Source: Eublepharis macularius (lineage: Eukaryota > Chordata > Lepidosauria > Squamata > Eublepharidae). From it: a DNA stretch of 64,000 bases. A program made the position numbers and the translations under genes. The stretch covers positions 34,477,001 to 34,541,000 of the forward strand of contig NC_072807.1 of assembly GCF_028583425.1 (NCBI RefSeq), read 5' to 3'. How positions within the stretch are numbered: the first letter of the stretch is position 1; each line of letters begins with the position of its first letter. Below, piece after piece: positions 11,801-26,800 of this stretch. Below the pieces are notes generated by a model. It was not told the origin of the DNA. It made no database searches and was given only the letters and a program-made list of their open reading frames with translations.

Positions 11801-14800
11801 CCCTTGGTCCATCAAGGTCAACATTGTCTGCTCAGGCTGGCAGCTGCTCTCCAGGATCTCAGGTGACCATTTTTCACATCACCTACTGCCTGGTCCTTTT
11901 AACTGGAGATGCTGGGGATTGAACCTGGGACCTTCTGAATGCCAAGCAGATGCTCTACCACTGAGCCATGCCCCCTTCCATTGCACTGAAGTGAAAAGAG
12001 GTAGTATAGTGCCGTGGCTAGAGTGGAAGAATTAATCCAGAGGAACACAAGCCCAAATCCCTGCTCAGCTTTAATGGTGACCTGACCTTGAAGCAGTTGC
12101 TGTCTACTGTTATACAGGGAAAAGGAAATTCTGGAATGAAGGATGAGCGAAACCCTGATTTTTTGAAAAAAGTACTTGTTTTAAAGTCTCCACTTACTGC
12201 ATATGAATTGCCCGTCTCTTAGGAATCTTTTAGCTAAGTAGTATCCCTCCCTATTCTCAACCCTGAGGATGTGGACCAGCTTCACTTCCATGTCCTAACC
12301 CTTCCCTATTAATGTGATCACTTTTATTTAGATTCTCTGTTTCATTCTGCCCTGAACACTAATCATGTGTCCTGTAGAGTCTCTCACTTTGCACTCGCAG
12401 CCAAAAAGATAAGATCTAAGGTGGTACTGAATGAGGCTGTTTCGTGACTCCTGGGATAGTTTGGCATACCGAGCACTTGGTTAATGTGAACTTCAAAAAA
12501 CTTCACTTCAGTTACGACCAGTACATGTTTCAAAACAGCTTTGGGCTGGTTTGCTTTGGGATGTGCCCTCGAAGGACTTGAGAGAATCAGTCCAATCACC
12601 AAGCTTGAATTTGGTTGAAATTATGCCACGCATCCATCCACAATCCACGTTCCTCCAGTTTTGTAAGATGGTTCTTTGTCCATAAAACATCATCGCTAAC
12701 TTCTGCAACTTCAGCTGGCCAGTAGAGGGGAAATGGTGGGAAAGGGGGGGGATCAGTAACATTCCGACGAGTTGATATCACTCCCCTTGCGCCTAGAAGT
12801 GATGTCAGTGCATCACTGGGATATGCTGAGGACACTCTGGTATCTGGGCAACACTCTATAGTTTAAACCATAAAATTTTGCCAAAATACCAGAGTGTCCC
12901 CAGCATCCTCCAGTGACAGACTAATCTAAATCTTAGCCCTTGGAATCGGGATCACCTGTTCAAATGAAAGGCATCTGCTATTTCCATTTTTCTTGTTCTC
13001 ATTTGAACTTTACGTAATTACACCGCCGCCTTTTACTTCTTGCATTGCATGGCCTTTTTTACTTCAGTGTTGATTCTTGATGCCTTTTAGGAACATTGCT
13101 CGATCCAGAACTATTCGACAAGTTGTTTACGCATGCAGCTTTCAAATATCTGTATCTATATATATTGCTTTTCTCCCCCACCCTCCTTTTCCCCTCATCT
13201 CTACCACAGTTTGAAATCAGGCAGCTGAGAGCTCATCTGGCTCAGCAAGATCTGGACCTGGCAGCAGAGAGGGAAGCCGCGTTGCAAGTCCCTCACATGC
13301 TAAACAAACAGAGCAGCAACAGGTACAAAGTGGTGGCTGCAGCGGGGGATTCCGACGACGAAACGACCGAGAACATCACTGAATTGCGACCGCCTCGAGG
13401 TGAGTGGCGGCTGTGCGGAGCAGTTGAAGGCAGCCCACGCAAGCATTGCTGCCAAGCCGCCTGTCTTGATTTCTGTAGGAAATCAACACTTGGAAGAAGT
13501 GGCTAAGTGGGAATTTTCTGGACCAGTTTGCAGGGGGCGCATATCAGGGGCAAACAACATGATACGCCCAGTATGTGTCAGGTCACAGGTGTGCGATGGA
13601 CTCACAGTCAGATCTACATCAGGGGAACTCACCTTAAAAAGCACTCAGCGCTGTAAAGAGGGAGGAGTTTCCGGTTTCCCTTCTCACTTTTGCTAGCAGA
13701 AGAGGCGGCCGCTGTCCTTTCCTCTGGTGAAAGCAGCGTGGAAGGGAAACCAGAAGCTTCTTCTCTTTTCTCATAGTGCTGAGTGAATGAGCACTTAAGG
13801 TGGGTTCCCTCGATGTATTCCTCGATGTCACTCTCCTGTGACCTGACACCAGTTGAGCATATCGTATCATTACACTCTCAACTAGTTGTCCTTCAAGGAA
13901 TTCAGTGCACTTCTTCAGGACTCTTCCTCCTAGATGTGGGGGGTGTTTCATGTCCTTCTCATCTGCCCCCGACCGAGTTCACAAAGGCCACACAGTCAGA
14001 AATAGTGAGGATGGTTATGTCTTGCTAAAATCCCCGAGGGGTAGCCGGGTTAGTCTGTTGCAGCAAAAATAAACGAGGTCCCTTAAAGACTAACAAGATT
14101 TTATTCCAGCATAAGTTTTTGTGGACTGGTGCCCGCTTCTTCCAACAAAAGTCTCATGAAAGCGTGTCCTGTAATAAAATCTTGTTAGTCTTTAAGGGGC
14201 CACAAGTTCCTGTCTTACTAGAGAAACAACTGAACTGTCTCCTGTAGGTTGCTTCATGTATGATTCCCATTATACACACCACAAGGGTCCCTCTGTATCA
14301 GCATACCGTGATGAGCAGAATGGTCTTAATCAGGGCTTTTTTTCAGCTGGAACGTGGTGGAACGGAGTTCCAGAACCTCTTGAAAATGGTCACATGGCTG
14401 GTGGCCCCACCCCCTGATCTCCAGACAGAGGGGGGTTTAGATTGCCCTCTGTGCCACTCCAGCAGCACGGAGGGCAATCTCAACTCCCCTCTGTCTGGAG
14501 ATCAGGGGGCGGGGCCACCGGCCACGTGACCATTTTCTCCGAGGGCACCCCACTGAGTTCCACCACCTCTTTTCCCGGAAAAAAGCCCTGGTCTTAATTA
14601 TAAAGTGGGTTTCAAGTAGGATTGCCATCTCTGGCTAGGGGATTTCATGGAGATTTGGGGGCGATGTTTGAGGTAGCCAGCATTTGGAGAAGGGCGGGAG
14701 CTCAGTGGAGACGGGATGTCATAGAGTCTCCTCTCCGAAACTGCCATTTCCTCCAGGGAAACTGATCCCTGTTAGTCTGGAGAGCAGTTTTGTAATTCCA

Positions 14801-17800
14801 GGAGAAGGATGTTGACAAGCCAGAGCGTGTCCAAAGATGGTGAGGGATCTGGAGAGGTTGAAGGAGCTGAGTATGTTCAGCCTGGAGAGAACTGAGAGAT
14901 GACATGATAGCCCATTTCAAGTTTTTGAAGGGCGGTCACATAGAGGATGGAACGGAGTTGTTTTCTGTTGCCTCACAGGGTCAGACCAGAAACAATGGGT
15001 TAAAATTAAAGCAGAAGAGTTTTCGGCTAAACTTTAGGAGGAACTTCCTGACAGATAGAGTGGTTCCTCAGTGGAACAGGCTTCCTCAGGAGGTGGTGGG
15101 CTCTCCTTCCTTGGAGGTGTTTAAAAAGAGTCTAGATGGCCCCCGGACAGCAGTGATGATTCTATGACTCAATGTGAATGCACACAGATGGGGAGAGGGA
15201 CAGCGGGAAGGGGTGCACCAATGCTGGGCTCTCATGGCCCTTTCTTACATGCCCAAGGTAATGCTGACTGCCCCCTTGGGGTCAGGAAGGAATTTTCCTC
15301 TGGGCCAGATAGGGTGAGTATCCTGGAGATTTTTTGCCTTCCTCTGAGCATAAAACAGGGTCACTAGGGGAGGATGGGAGGGGGGGATAGCTGTGAATTT
15401 CCTGCATTGTGCAGGGGGTTGGATTAGATGACCCTTGGGGTCCCTTCTAGCTCTGTGTTTCTATGAGAAATCCAGGCCTCATCTGGAGGTTGGCAATCCA
15501 AGCTTCAGCGAAAGCCAGGAAATCATAGGAGCTAGTGATAAACCCCCCAAACGTTTGTTTTCTGGTGGTTGTGGGTGTTCATCAACTGGTTTTAATTGTG
15601 AAACTGCTGCATTTCGTTATGCAAAATGGTACACTGGCTTGCTGGGAAACGTTGCTTGTGGTGTTGGGTTTTTGATCACGCTAAGCCCGTGATCCATTCA
15701 TGATTAAGCACTTGCTGGTTTTTAATGGTGAACATTTTAAGCAACTCTCCCTTTGAAATCAATAAGATTTTGGCTTGGTCTAAGGTAGATTCTTAGCTTT
15801 GGCTGGATTGTGCCCTGCTGTTTTTTCCCCCAGGGTTATTTGATTTGCTGCTGCTAGGAAAAGAGGGAATGTGCATTCTTTATTTTGGCACAGATGTTGA
15901 TGGTTCATAAAGTTAAGGTTGTATTAATAGCTGTGAGTTTTCCAGTTATGAAATCGGGTGTAGTAACTGCAACAATAGAGATCTGACAGTGGACTGCGGA
16001 AAGGCGTGTCAGTATCTCCTTGTGATGTTACATTAGTTTACCCTAACAGGGAGGTAACCTTGATGGAAATGGTTAGGCTGGATTCCTTCCTCATCCCATG
16101 AGAATTTCTTGCACAAAACAGCCCCTACTTAACTGATTTGCACTTTGTGTTGAGATCTTGCTGTCCTGGTGATGCTTTCCAAATTGTGTTTGCAGCTAGG
16201 CTCATTAATCCATTTCCCCCTTTTTAAGATTTCTTAGCACCATCCTCAGAAGGATACGTTCTCATTTATGCATATATTCCTTGAGGGTTACATTAGAAGT
16301 GGAAGAGAGTGGAGAACATTTGAAAGGAGTTTACCTGAAATTATTGCGGTTTTGAGAGTCCGCCTTAAACTTTTATACTTCCTAGACTTTTGTGTTTCCA
16401 GGTTGCCACAAGCACTTATTTTTTTGTGGTTCTTCCTAGAGGCTTGTTCATATATAAAATTAAGCAAAACTGAACAAAATAATTTCTGAATTAGAGATGG
16501 GTACGAACCACAAGACAAACTAAAGTTCATCACGAACCATGCCGGTTCGTGCTCCGCGAACCAGCAGTTTGGAGAAGCCTGTTTTCTATGAACTTCCATG
16601 AACTGGTCTGCCGGTTCATTTGGTTCATGTTAAATCTCCATCAGCTGTTTGGCGGGGATCTCTCCGCCAAGCAGCTGATCCAAGCCGGTGGGGGGTGAAA
16701 TGCCGTTTTCCCTGTCGCTGCGAAGCAGCAGGGAAAAGGGCATTTAAACCCCTGATCAGCTGCTTGTCGGGGATCTCCCAGACAAGCAGCTGATCCAAGC
16801 TGGTGGGGGTGAAATGCTCCTTTCCCTGTGGCTGCGAAGCAGCAGGGAAAGAAGCATTTAAACCCATGATTAGCTGCTTGAGGGGGAGATTCCCCGACAA
16901 GCAGCTGATCCAAGCTGATGAGGGTGAAATGCCCCTTCCCATGAACCACGAACCACAAACCAGTTCATGAACTGGGGCAAGTTCATTGAAGTTCGTGGTT
17001 CCTGTTTTGGGAAAAGTGATGAACCACAAATCGTGGTTCATTGCATTTTCCCGGTTCGTGCCCATTTCTGTTCTGAATGCCTGGACATTACATTACTACA
17101 CTTAAACATGCTTAGGATCACAGTTTGCTTGGAAGTAAGGTTGGCTGAAATCTGTAGGACTTAATTTTCAAGTGTACGGAAATGGAAAGTCTTTAGACGA
17201 AAGGGAATTTTGTCCTTGATTGTATAATGTATCTTTTTATTTTATTTAACTGAAGGAACATGCATGTGTGTCTGTCCACACATACAATCGTTTGCAAATT
17301 AGTTCAGCTGAATATCTGTGCCAATTCAGTCTTTAATTTGACCTCTTGAGAGCACAGAATAAATCTCCATGTTTTTAGCTTTGTGAGTGTCAAGTGATCT
17401 CAAGTCATCACCGAGTTATGGTGACCTGATAAGGTTTTCAAGGCAAGAGATGAACAGAGGTGGTTTGCCATTGCCTGCCTCTGCATAGCAACCTGGGACT
17501 TCCTTGGTGGTCTCCCATCCAAGTACTAACCAGGGCCAACCATGCTTAGTTTCCAAGATCCGACAAGATCAAGCTAGTCTGGGTCATATAGGTTATGGTG
17601 TTTTTAGCCTTGCTGGGTTTCTATGCAATATATGAATAAAATAAGTGCACCGCAATGAGAAAAAAAACAGAAATCACTTGTTGACCATATCGCTGGCACT
17701 TTAAACTAGTGGAAATAAAGTGGGGCCCATTCTGCTCTTCTTGCTGAAATGAGATCTGGATAAACTGTTTTAGGATACCGAGTGCTGATAGCCATATTGG

Positions 17801-20800
17801 CCGAAAGCAAAATCCAGGGAAAAAAGCCAACTAAAATAACACAAAACATTGTGCAAGTTTTTGAGTTTTCCAGAAATCCTCATGAGCTGGATTGGTTTGT
17901 TTAAGGGGAAGTGTGGTGGAGCAAAAAAGCGATTTTGAACCCTAATCTTAAGGCCAAATGTCTACATCCTGCATCAAGTGCTGGAGAATCTTGAATCGGT
18001 TGAGTAGAGGCGGTATCAGGTTGCCTTTCTAGGAAGAAGGGAACATAGAAGCATCCAGCAGAAAAAGAGAAAAACTGGTAGTTTGACTCAATATCTTACT
18101 ACTGCTAAATTGAACACGCGAGTCCCTTGGAAGGCCAAGAGTGGAGGCAAAACATGATAGCAGTTGCATTAGCAATACTAGAAGTTCATGTTAGATGATA
18201 CACTAAGTGAAGAAGCTGTGAATGCTGAATTGGCTGATTAGAACGCAAGGGCAGACTGTATGTGGTTGCCGTCTTCGGTGCCACACCTCCAGCAGGCCAC
18301 CCCTCTCGTGGAAAGGGTGTGGCTACCTCCAGAGAGCAAAGTGACGATCACACCACGGAAGAGAGAATGTGTAAGCAGACACTGTCTCAGGTAGCTTATG
18401 TAGAACATTGAATAGCCGTAGTTCTTTGTGTGCCTTTCTAGGCTTTATGGTGGTGTGGGGGGGAATTTTTTTTTAATTTAAAGTTTAAAACATGTATGGG
18501 TTTTTATGATTATAAAATAGATCCAGCTGCTCCCGGTCTGTGCTGCGTGATCTTTACATCCATGATGAACCTTGATGCTTTCCCCATAGCTTGCACTTCC
18601 TAAGTGCCTAATTTGGGAGGAGGGAAGGGCTGGCGTGCAATTTGAGACCAAATCTTGGCTGGTCATGATGAACCAGATAACATCTTTATGAGCGATTGCA
18701 TGATGCACACATTGCGAGGGAGGTCTTTAGTTCCCTTACTCAACATCCCAAAGGGCTTTTTGTCACTGACTGCAAAGCACATGTTTTACCCTGGACACCT
18801 GCGTTGAATGCCACGTTGGCTCAGACCGTTGATGGTAGCAGACTAACTACTTGAGAGACTGTGGGCCATGCTACAAGTGATGAATGACACTTGAATGGCA
18901 AGTGAACAGACTCACATGTATTCCTCCCTGTTCACTCGCCCTCCGCTTGCACTCCACTTGAGCAAGTGGAGGGCAAGTGAACAGGGAGGAATACATGCGA
19001 GTCTGTTCACTTGCAGTTTAAGTGTCATTTGTCACTTGTAGCTTGGCCCTGTGATGACCCTATTCACTTAAAGCTTTACATGTTGGAAGCTTCTTGACCA
19101 GGACCCATGAAGTACGTTTACCCCGTTTCTGATTAAATGTTGGTGTCTTGGAACTACACAGCGTTCGTAAGTCTACCTGGAGATACAAAATAGGAAGGGG
19201 TAATAAATTGCTGAGCAAAGACTGCTTCGAGGACCCCTCAAGGTCTTCCAGACCCTACTTTGAACAATGGGCTTTTAGTAAACTAACCTGCTGAATGCAC
19301 GAGAAATAGGATACTCCCTCTCAAGCCAGTTATATTTCCCTTGACCATAAGGAACAATGGAAACATTCAGCCAGGGCTGCAGCCATGAAGAGTTACAGAA
19401 TTCCAAACGAAATGTTAGACTTCTGCTGATCGTGTGCTTCTCCCTGTGCCCCCCTTTGTGTGATGTTTTTATGGAGCAGTCCTTAAATTAATGCTCCATA
19501 GGGAGCTGCTCAAACCTAGGCTGCAGTGACTGTACATGTAATGTAAGCCCAGAATTGCATGGTACATCGGCTGCTGAAGAAAATTGCAACATATGCTTAG
19601 CTCTGAAATAGCCCAGTACCCACAGGTAACTTTCAGTGTCTGCTTTTTATTCTCTACCAATCTCTTCTTCTTAAAGCCAATTACTGAAAGTAAATGACAT
19701 CACAGGGCATTTTGGATCCATGTTGCCTTCAGGATTTCTGTTAAAGTTTGCTTCTAGTCCTCATCATGAAAATAAAAAATGATAATGCCAAAGGGAAAAG
19801 ATGAGGAAAGGGGAGAAATGAAACCTGGAAACACGCAAAGCTCACCTGAAAATACATGAAGTTGAGTTACAATTTCAGGCCATTGGTCCATCAGAACTAA
19901 TATTGTACATCCCAGCTGGTGTCAGCTCTACAAGGCTTCAGGTCCAAGCTAAGTCCTAAGTCCTGAATTGAAACAGAAGCATGTTATTTGAAGAAGTCAG
20001 TATTGCCTTGTGCCCCAAGTGTTCAGGCAAAGCATTGCCTCCTTGAAGTTGGCTGCTCAGACTGGAAGCCCTTCTGTCCATCCCTCCATCCCTAAACCAG
20101 ATGTTGATGGTCAGTCTGGTTCTCCAGTGGTGAGTGAAATGCCCTCTGCACGGACCCTCATTGACTTGTTACTTCAAATTTGTTATGAGCGGGGCTCATT
20201 TCAAGGGGGAACATGCAGGAATGCAGTTCTGGTAGTTCCCCAAAGAGGTCATATGTCAGGTGGCCCCACTCACCTGACTCTTGGCCATTTGGGGCCCGTT
20301 TCAGCCTGGATTGTGGCCGCAGTGGCCCGGATCAGGCCTCTGACAGGTGGTGGATCACTCTCCCACTCGGCAGCGGCCCAATCCTGACCATTTTGGGCCC
20401 CTTTTTGGCCATTTTGGGCCCAATTTCGGCCCTGAATAGCCAGGATTGGGTCCAAAACAGCCAGGATAGGTGATGTCAGGGGTGGTGGCATATGCAAATC
20501 AGTTATGCCAATGACACACTTCCGGCAATGGCAAGGGGCGTGGCATATGCTGATGAGTTATGCTAATGAGCTATGCTAATGAGTTCCTCCAGCTCTTTCC
20601 ACGAAATGACCCCTGGTTATGAGTGAGACCAACCCAAAAACTGCACTTACCTGGCTGTTCCTTGATTTGGCTTTGCTATTCTCCTGACTCGTCTTCGGTA
20701 CGCTCAAAGCGGTTGACAGAACTGTCATTGCTCAACAAGCAACCGAACCCTAGCAAGCGTAAGAAGCACCGTACGGAAGAGGAGTATCAGTGGAAAACCT

Positions 20801-23800
20801 GGGGAGCTGAATTTGGCTACTTGGCTGCTCCTTTTTAAAGATCTCACAGTAGTAGCACCACTCATGGAAAATTAAAGGTAGGGTTTTTGCTCATCCCTCC
20901 ACTATTGAGAAGTGATAGTTTTCTGCCGCAGCAGCAGTGATAAGACATACCGGTCTCCTTTCTGGGATGGAGAGCCAGGGAAGCATGAATTTGCAGTCCG
21001 AAGTGGGGCTGCAGTGATACAGGGTCTCCAAAACATACCTGATTATAGGACTTTGTTACCTTTTGTTCTGTGCTTGTGAAGCAAAAGTCTGCCTCTCCGC
21101 TATACATACACTGCATCACTTCTCCCATTATAAAATGACAACAGTGATGCTTTTACCTAAAGTATTACTAAAATCTTGTAGGAATCAGAGTGAAAATGCT
21201 TGAGGAGAACAAAGACTGTTAACAGGCTTGTGAATAGCCACTTCCTGCTCACCTCTGGTGAGTGACAATCGCCTTCTGGTGACCGGACAAGGGTGCTTTG
21301 GGTGCCTCAGAAAAGAGTCATTTTGTACCTTCAGCTATTGATTTGCCATGAATCAGGTGCTTAAGGAGGTGTGAGAACCAGTACATATTTTTCGTGACCT
21401 AACTTTGGAGTGTATACATCATCTGTGGAGGATATTAAAACATCACTTAACATTTAGGAAGAACATTCTCTGCCTCTTGTAAAAAGATAACCATGTTAGG
21501 TCACTAGCAAAACATTCTTTCACAGGTTCTACAAGTCCTGGACCTAGTACAATAGGTTACGGTCAGAACGGCATCAACCTTCTTTGTCCATTCCTGTAAG
21601 AATCCTTTCAAAGCTTAGTTATAAAAGTTGTAGTCTTCGTGGAACGCCAAGATGATAGTGGTGTAGCCAATTAAGAATTCTGCCTTCCGGAATGTTTGAT
21701 CTTTCAATCTTTCTCATGATGTATAGCAGTGGCTCCAGGTAGATACCCCCTCCCCAGTCTTTCCAAATTCTAAAGTGCAGTGTTGTTCAGATGGAACACA
21801 ATACATTGTTGTATCTGTCTACATTGTGGCTTAGTAATAAAGATGTAAACGACCGTGATTCTGAGCTTTTCAACATTCCAAATCGGCTTCCTTTTTGTGA
21901 AGCATTCTAGGGAGGTGGGAACAAAGAGGTAAATGGTGATAATTTACTTCTGGTCAGTTTTGCTGGCTACCCCATTTTTTTCAGTTTCTACAGTCACACA
22001 GCATTCTCTGGCCTTCCATTAAAACAATTAGGACTTTTTTGTACCAAGTAACATGGACTTTTTTCCTGTGCGTATTTTACATTCGCCCTAGAGACAGCTA
22101 ATTAGCTTATTAAATTGATGTCATGATAAGGCAGACAAAACAAGGAACTGAGAATGACATCAGTCCGTGCTTTATCCAAAGCTGATATATCAGTCACAAT
22201 GCTTCCCCTAACAGTGGGGGAAACTGTGCTGGCGATTAATGGATGTTTGTTTCCAGTGAAAACCTGTGTGGTAGCACCAATTACCTTGTCCTCAGAAAAT
22301 TCTGAATTTGTATTTTATTATGGATTTTTATTAGGGATTTTTTAATACTAACATTAACAAAGAGGTTAGCAGCCCTTACTACCATCCTCGTGTTATCAGC
22401 ATCTTCCTCTGTACTTGGTTCTATGTGTGCTTTGGGTTTTTAAAAAGTTCCATTTACTTGGGCTAAGAATTCATTACTTATTTCGGATCTTTTTAGCCCA
22501 GCTTTCTACATAGTACCCAAGCAGCTCTCGAGAGGTACAGTTTGTACAGGACCACATAATGAAACCAAATAACGTAGATCATCCTAATACCACAACTGTT
22601 TCAAAACAGCCACAAAACAGGGGGGAAAGCATGCAGTGTGGGGGACAGTTTGCTTATCCCCAAAAGCCACCTGAAATAAAAACAGGATCTCAAAATGCAA
22701 GGAATATGGAGAAAGGAAAATATTCCAGTTTGGGTACAATAGCTGGAAAAGGTCATTCATATATCCTCACTAGAGATGGGCACGAACTGAAATACGAACC
22801 AAACTTTGTGACGAACCAAGGTGGTTTGTGGTTCTCAAACCAGCAGTTCGTCAGAGCCCATTTCTGATGAACAGCCACAAACTTTAGGCTGGTTCATTTC
22901 GTTTGTTTTTTGGTTCGTCACTGCAGACAGCCTGGTGCCGATCAATCAGTTTCCTAGGCAACAGGGGATGGACTTCCTGCAGGCCTTCTGCTGACCCGGA
23001 AGTGACGATTTTCTGACCTGGATGTGACGTTTTCACGAATCAAACGAACTGGTTCATGAACCGGGGCAGGTTCATGGTGGTTCATGTTTCGTGAAATGCG
23101 ACGAACCATAAACCGCACAGTTCGTTTTTTTCCAGTTCGTGGCCATCTCTAATCCTCACCCGCCTTGTATCTGTCAATGAGAGTATGCAGATCACGACCG
23201 AATGTCACAAGTAGGAATATTTGGACAGAGATGGTCCTATAGATGCCCTGGATCTAGCCTACTTAGGAAGGATTGGGAAATGTATATGTATGATTTACCA
23301 TACTTTTCCTTAGTCTCTGAGAGGGGCATGGAAGACCCTCACTCTTTAATGCGAGGAAGAAACCTTTGCCAAGTATCCCAGGTGGTGCTGGAATCTGAGC
23401 CAGTGTGTTTAGGATTGCTTAAGGCACAAACCTGACAGGGTAGAGAGCTCTCTCGGAAAGTTTGCTGCAAAGGAAGAATAGCTCCCTTGTACAGAAAGTT
23501 CAGTTTCAGCAGAGCGAAATCAATGGGAACAGCAGCAATCTTTTATAAAACTGGAATGAAAACGCATTTAACTATAAACGCCGTTCTTTAGAATGTCAGA
23601 AACCAAAACCATGAAGATGCACAGAATGATACCTCCTGTACCATAAGGTTGGTGAAGACTTGTAGGATCACCAGTGAAATGTTTAAAGCTATTACAAAGA
23701 GCCAGTAGAATCTGCCTAGAAGGACAGTGTTGATTTGAAGCACTTGTGTTTTGTAGGACTAGAAGAAGGGGGGTTATATTGTCATCTTCAGGCTTAGAAG

Positions 23801-26800
23801 AGACTTCATGCCCCCTCATTTTACTATTCCCCTATTTCAGTGCATGAGTTGCTTGCCGTGCAGAAAGTTTGGCCCTTCTGTGGCCATTCCTTCGTCAGAA
23901 CCAATCGTTTTGTGATCTTTGCAAAGGTGTGACTTTAGCTTGACCATCTGAGTTTGCAAAACCTAGCGGAGCCGACTTTATTTGGATCTACCCAACATTT
24001 CTGTAAATGACAGGGTGCTATGTAACTACAGGGTGATATATAACTACCTGCTTTTTTTCAGGCAAGAAAAGTTGCCCCAATCCATACTCCCATTAGAGTA
24101 CATTCGTTGATTATATATGCCCTCTTGAGGCTTACTGTTCCATGTAATGTAACACTGTTGTTTACTTGTGATGCTTTGTAGCACTTCTATGAGTTGTTAT
24201 GCTATTTTCCCCTTCTGTGCGACAAATTTTAAACATGGGATTTATATGCAGTTGGGTCTTAAACTTCAGATCTCCTTCGTTTCTGTAGCCTGTTCCTTGG
24301 TCATGCATGGCATGTGAACGTTCTTGACTGTTTCTAGAATAATGTCTAAGTACTGGCATCCCATGATGGGTACATGGCATTTATGTTATCAATTATGTAT
24401 GATTGAAACGAAGTGTATCTTAACAGCAGATAGCTAAAAAGCATTGCGATGTACTCCTAATCCAGCGGTATTGCCTTGAGCTACACTGAGGCTTCTTTTT
24501 AAACTCCGACATTAGCAGAAAGCACACCTCTGACTGCAGGCATTTAAAGATCAGCAGAGGCCAAAAAAGCTTTTAAGAGCCAATGAAACCAGGAAGGCGG
24601 CCATGTTCCCTTTCAGTGTCAGGTTAGATTGCCATCTTAGGAGCGCGGCTATTTCAGGTACAGAGTGCCTTAGTGGTTTGGGCCTTGTTGCATGGAGAAA
24701 GTAAGCCGCAGAAAACATCTGTTTCCTTCACCTGCAAACCACAATGTGCTGTGGAAGAGGGTTGTAGCCACAGAGACCCAGGAGGTGTGTAGGGAATCTG
24801 GTTCAAAGGAATAAGCGGGAGGGGGTTGTGTCTCTGTGTGTGGTTCCCCCCTCCCCCTGCATGGTATTTTTTTTTAAAAGAGTGCTTAAAAGGAAAAGAT
24901 GCTTTTAAGGCATGCGATATGCCACAAAGTCGGCAGATCAGGTTGCTTTTCAGTTTGGGTGTTCCCGCTATACGTTCTTTCCGTAGCTCTTAGGAAACCC
25001 TGCAGTAATTTTTCATTTCGCCATCCTGAGATAACTTCTTCTAATGCTGCCTCTGCAGTCCATTAAATTATAGAGCCCTAGATTTGGAAGGGGCCTTTGA
25101 GGGCCTCCAGTCCAATGCAGAGCAGGAAATCCAAAGCATTCGGACAGACGGCTGCCCAGCTGCCTGAAGATATACAATGAGGGAGAGTTTCCTTCCTCCT
25201 GGGTGGTTAGTTCCATTGCTGAATCGCTGTTACCATTAGTAAAGCAAGATTCAAGTCCATTAGGACCTTTTTAAGCTTTCGAGAGTCAAGGTTCGAAATG
25301 GAGATCCCTGAGCCCTTATATTCCCAGTTAGAAGGTGGGAGGGGTATTGCAGAGGAATCAAGATGCAAAGGTACAATGCAAAACGTAATCAGCTTGATTA
25401 AAGCAGAGGAGGCAATGCAGAAATTCCGCATCTGTAGCAAGATAAGAATAAGGAAGTTTCTCAGCGGAAATCTACCTTCCTGTAACATATTTCCCATGAA
25501 ATCTAGCCTGGCTCTCTGGAACACTATAACCAAACAGAGAGTGACCTCTTATGGAGACTGAGCAAAGCCTGGGTGAGGTTCCAGACCAATGGCGGTACAT
25601 GAATTATTGTATGAATGAAAGAGATTCATACAATCAGCCGATGATGAAGACCACCAAAATGGGTGGATTACGTAGCTAGCAAGCCCGTTGCCAACTGTCA
25701 GCTTTTCGCCATCTGTCTGGATTACTTTCCTGCGTGGATACTCCATTGCCGTGTCTTCACACCTGCAAAAAGAATAATATTTGTTCATTCATTGGGACTG
25801 TATTATAACCAGGGCTCCTTTTGAGGGGGAACGTGCAGGAACGCAGTTCCGGTAGTTCTCCAAAAAGGTCACACGTCAGGTGGCCCTACCTACCTGCTTT
25901 TTGGCCATTTTGGGCCCGTTTCGGCCTGGATCGGGGCAGAAATGGCCCAATTTGTGCCCAGAATGGCCAGGATCAGGCCCCAAACAGCCAGGATTGGTTC
26001 CGAAACAGCCAGGATCGGGCCTTTGACGGGTGGTGGATCACTCCCCCGCTCAGCAGCGCCCCAATCCTTTGTTCACTTTGTTAATGACACTTAGAACACT
26101 TGCACTTTTCAAGATAAACTTGCATGAGTTACTTACTTGATGTTTCTATTTAGTCTCCATAGGAGGTCACTCCCCATTTGGTTATAGTGTTTCTTTACGG
26201 AGACTCCCCTCTCAGCATTTTGCTCTCTGGAACAGCAGAAAATCAGCCTTAGCCGCCTTCTGTGTGGTCATGTCCCACTTCTTTTCTAGGCTAAAGGAAG
26301 ATAAGTTTCTACACTGGAAAAGGTTTATTTGTTCACTCAGAAAATGTGTATACTGCCTCTCCAGACTTGCTTGAGGCGGCTCGTAACAATAAAAATGCAG
26401 TACAAACAATGAAAACAAATCATGCTAATAAAAACATATCAAGAAACAAAAACAATAACAACAACATTCGATTTATATACCGCCCTTCAGGACAACTTAA
26501 CACCCACTCAGAGCGGTTTATGAAGTGTGTTATTATTATCCTCATGACAATCACTCTATGAGATGGGTGAGGCTGAGAGAGCTCCAAGAAGCTGTGACTG
26601 ACCCAAGGTCACCCAACCGGCTTCAAGCGGAGGAATGGGGAATCAAAGCCAGTTCTCCAGATTAGAGTCCCATCACTCTTAACCACTACACTGGCTTTAT
26701 TGACAACCCAAAAAAAAGCTAATCAAAGCAACCCAGGGCATAGCCACACAAAACGGAGAAGTCTAAAATGATATTGAGAAAGCAAGCAAGGAGCCGACCA

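Larger units (their letters stand above)
8033..13209 (+). other. TMEM266 intron, 5.2 kb
   Basis: Between exons of clear phase. Contains a hAT-type element (9718-10591), a foldback (11217-11561), a tRNA-derived SINE (11772-11978), a palindromic repeat (12813-12916) and simple repeats. 8040-9500 shows nothing beyond simple sequence. Confidence 0.85.

Noticed and set aside
11930..11978. tRNA gene
   Set aside because: It has A- and B-box-like parts but cannot form a full cloverleaf and continues into a SINE body.
14904..15167. Small protein gene (RRNFLTDRVVPQWNRLP)
   Set aside because: C-terminal end of a CR1-like LINE polyprotein, present as a repeat.
16625..17065. Two minus-strand frames with internal protein repeats
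   Set aside because: Translations of the 115-bp tandem repeat within a hAT element.
17508..17592. Functional 5S rRNA gene
   Set aside because: Only part of the 5S sequence is present, with several substitutions, attached to a SINE body seen in two other copies.
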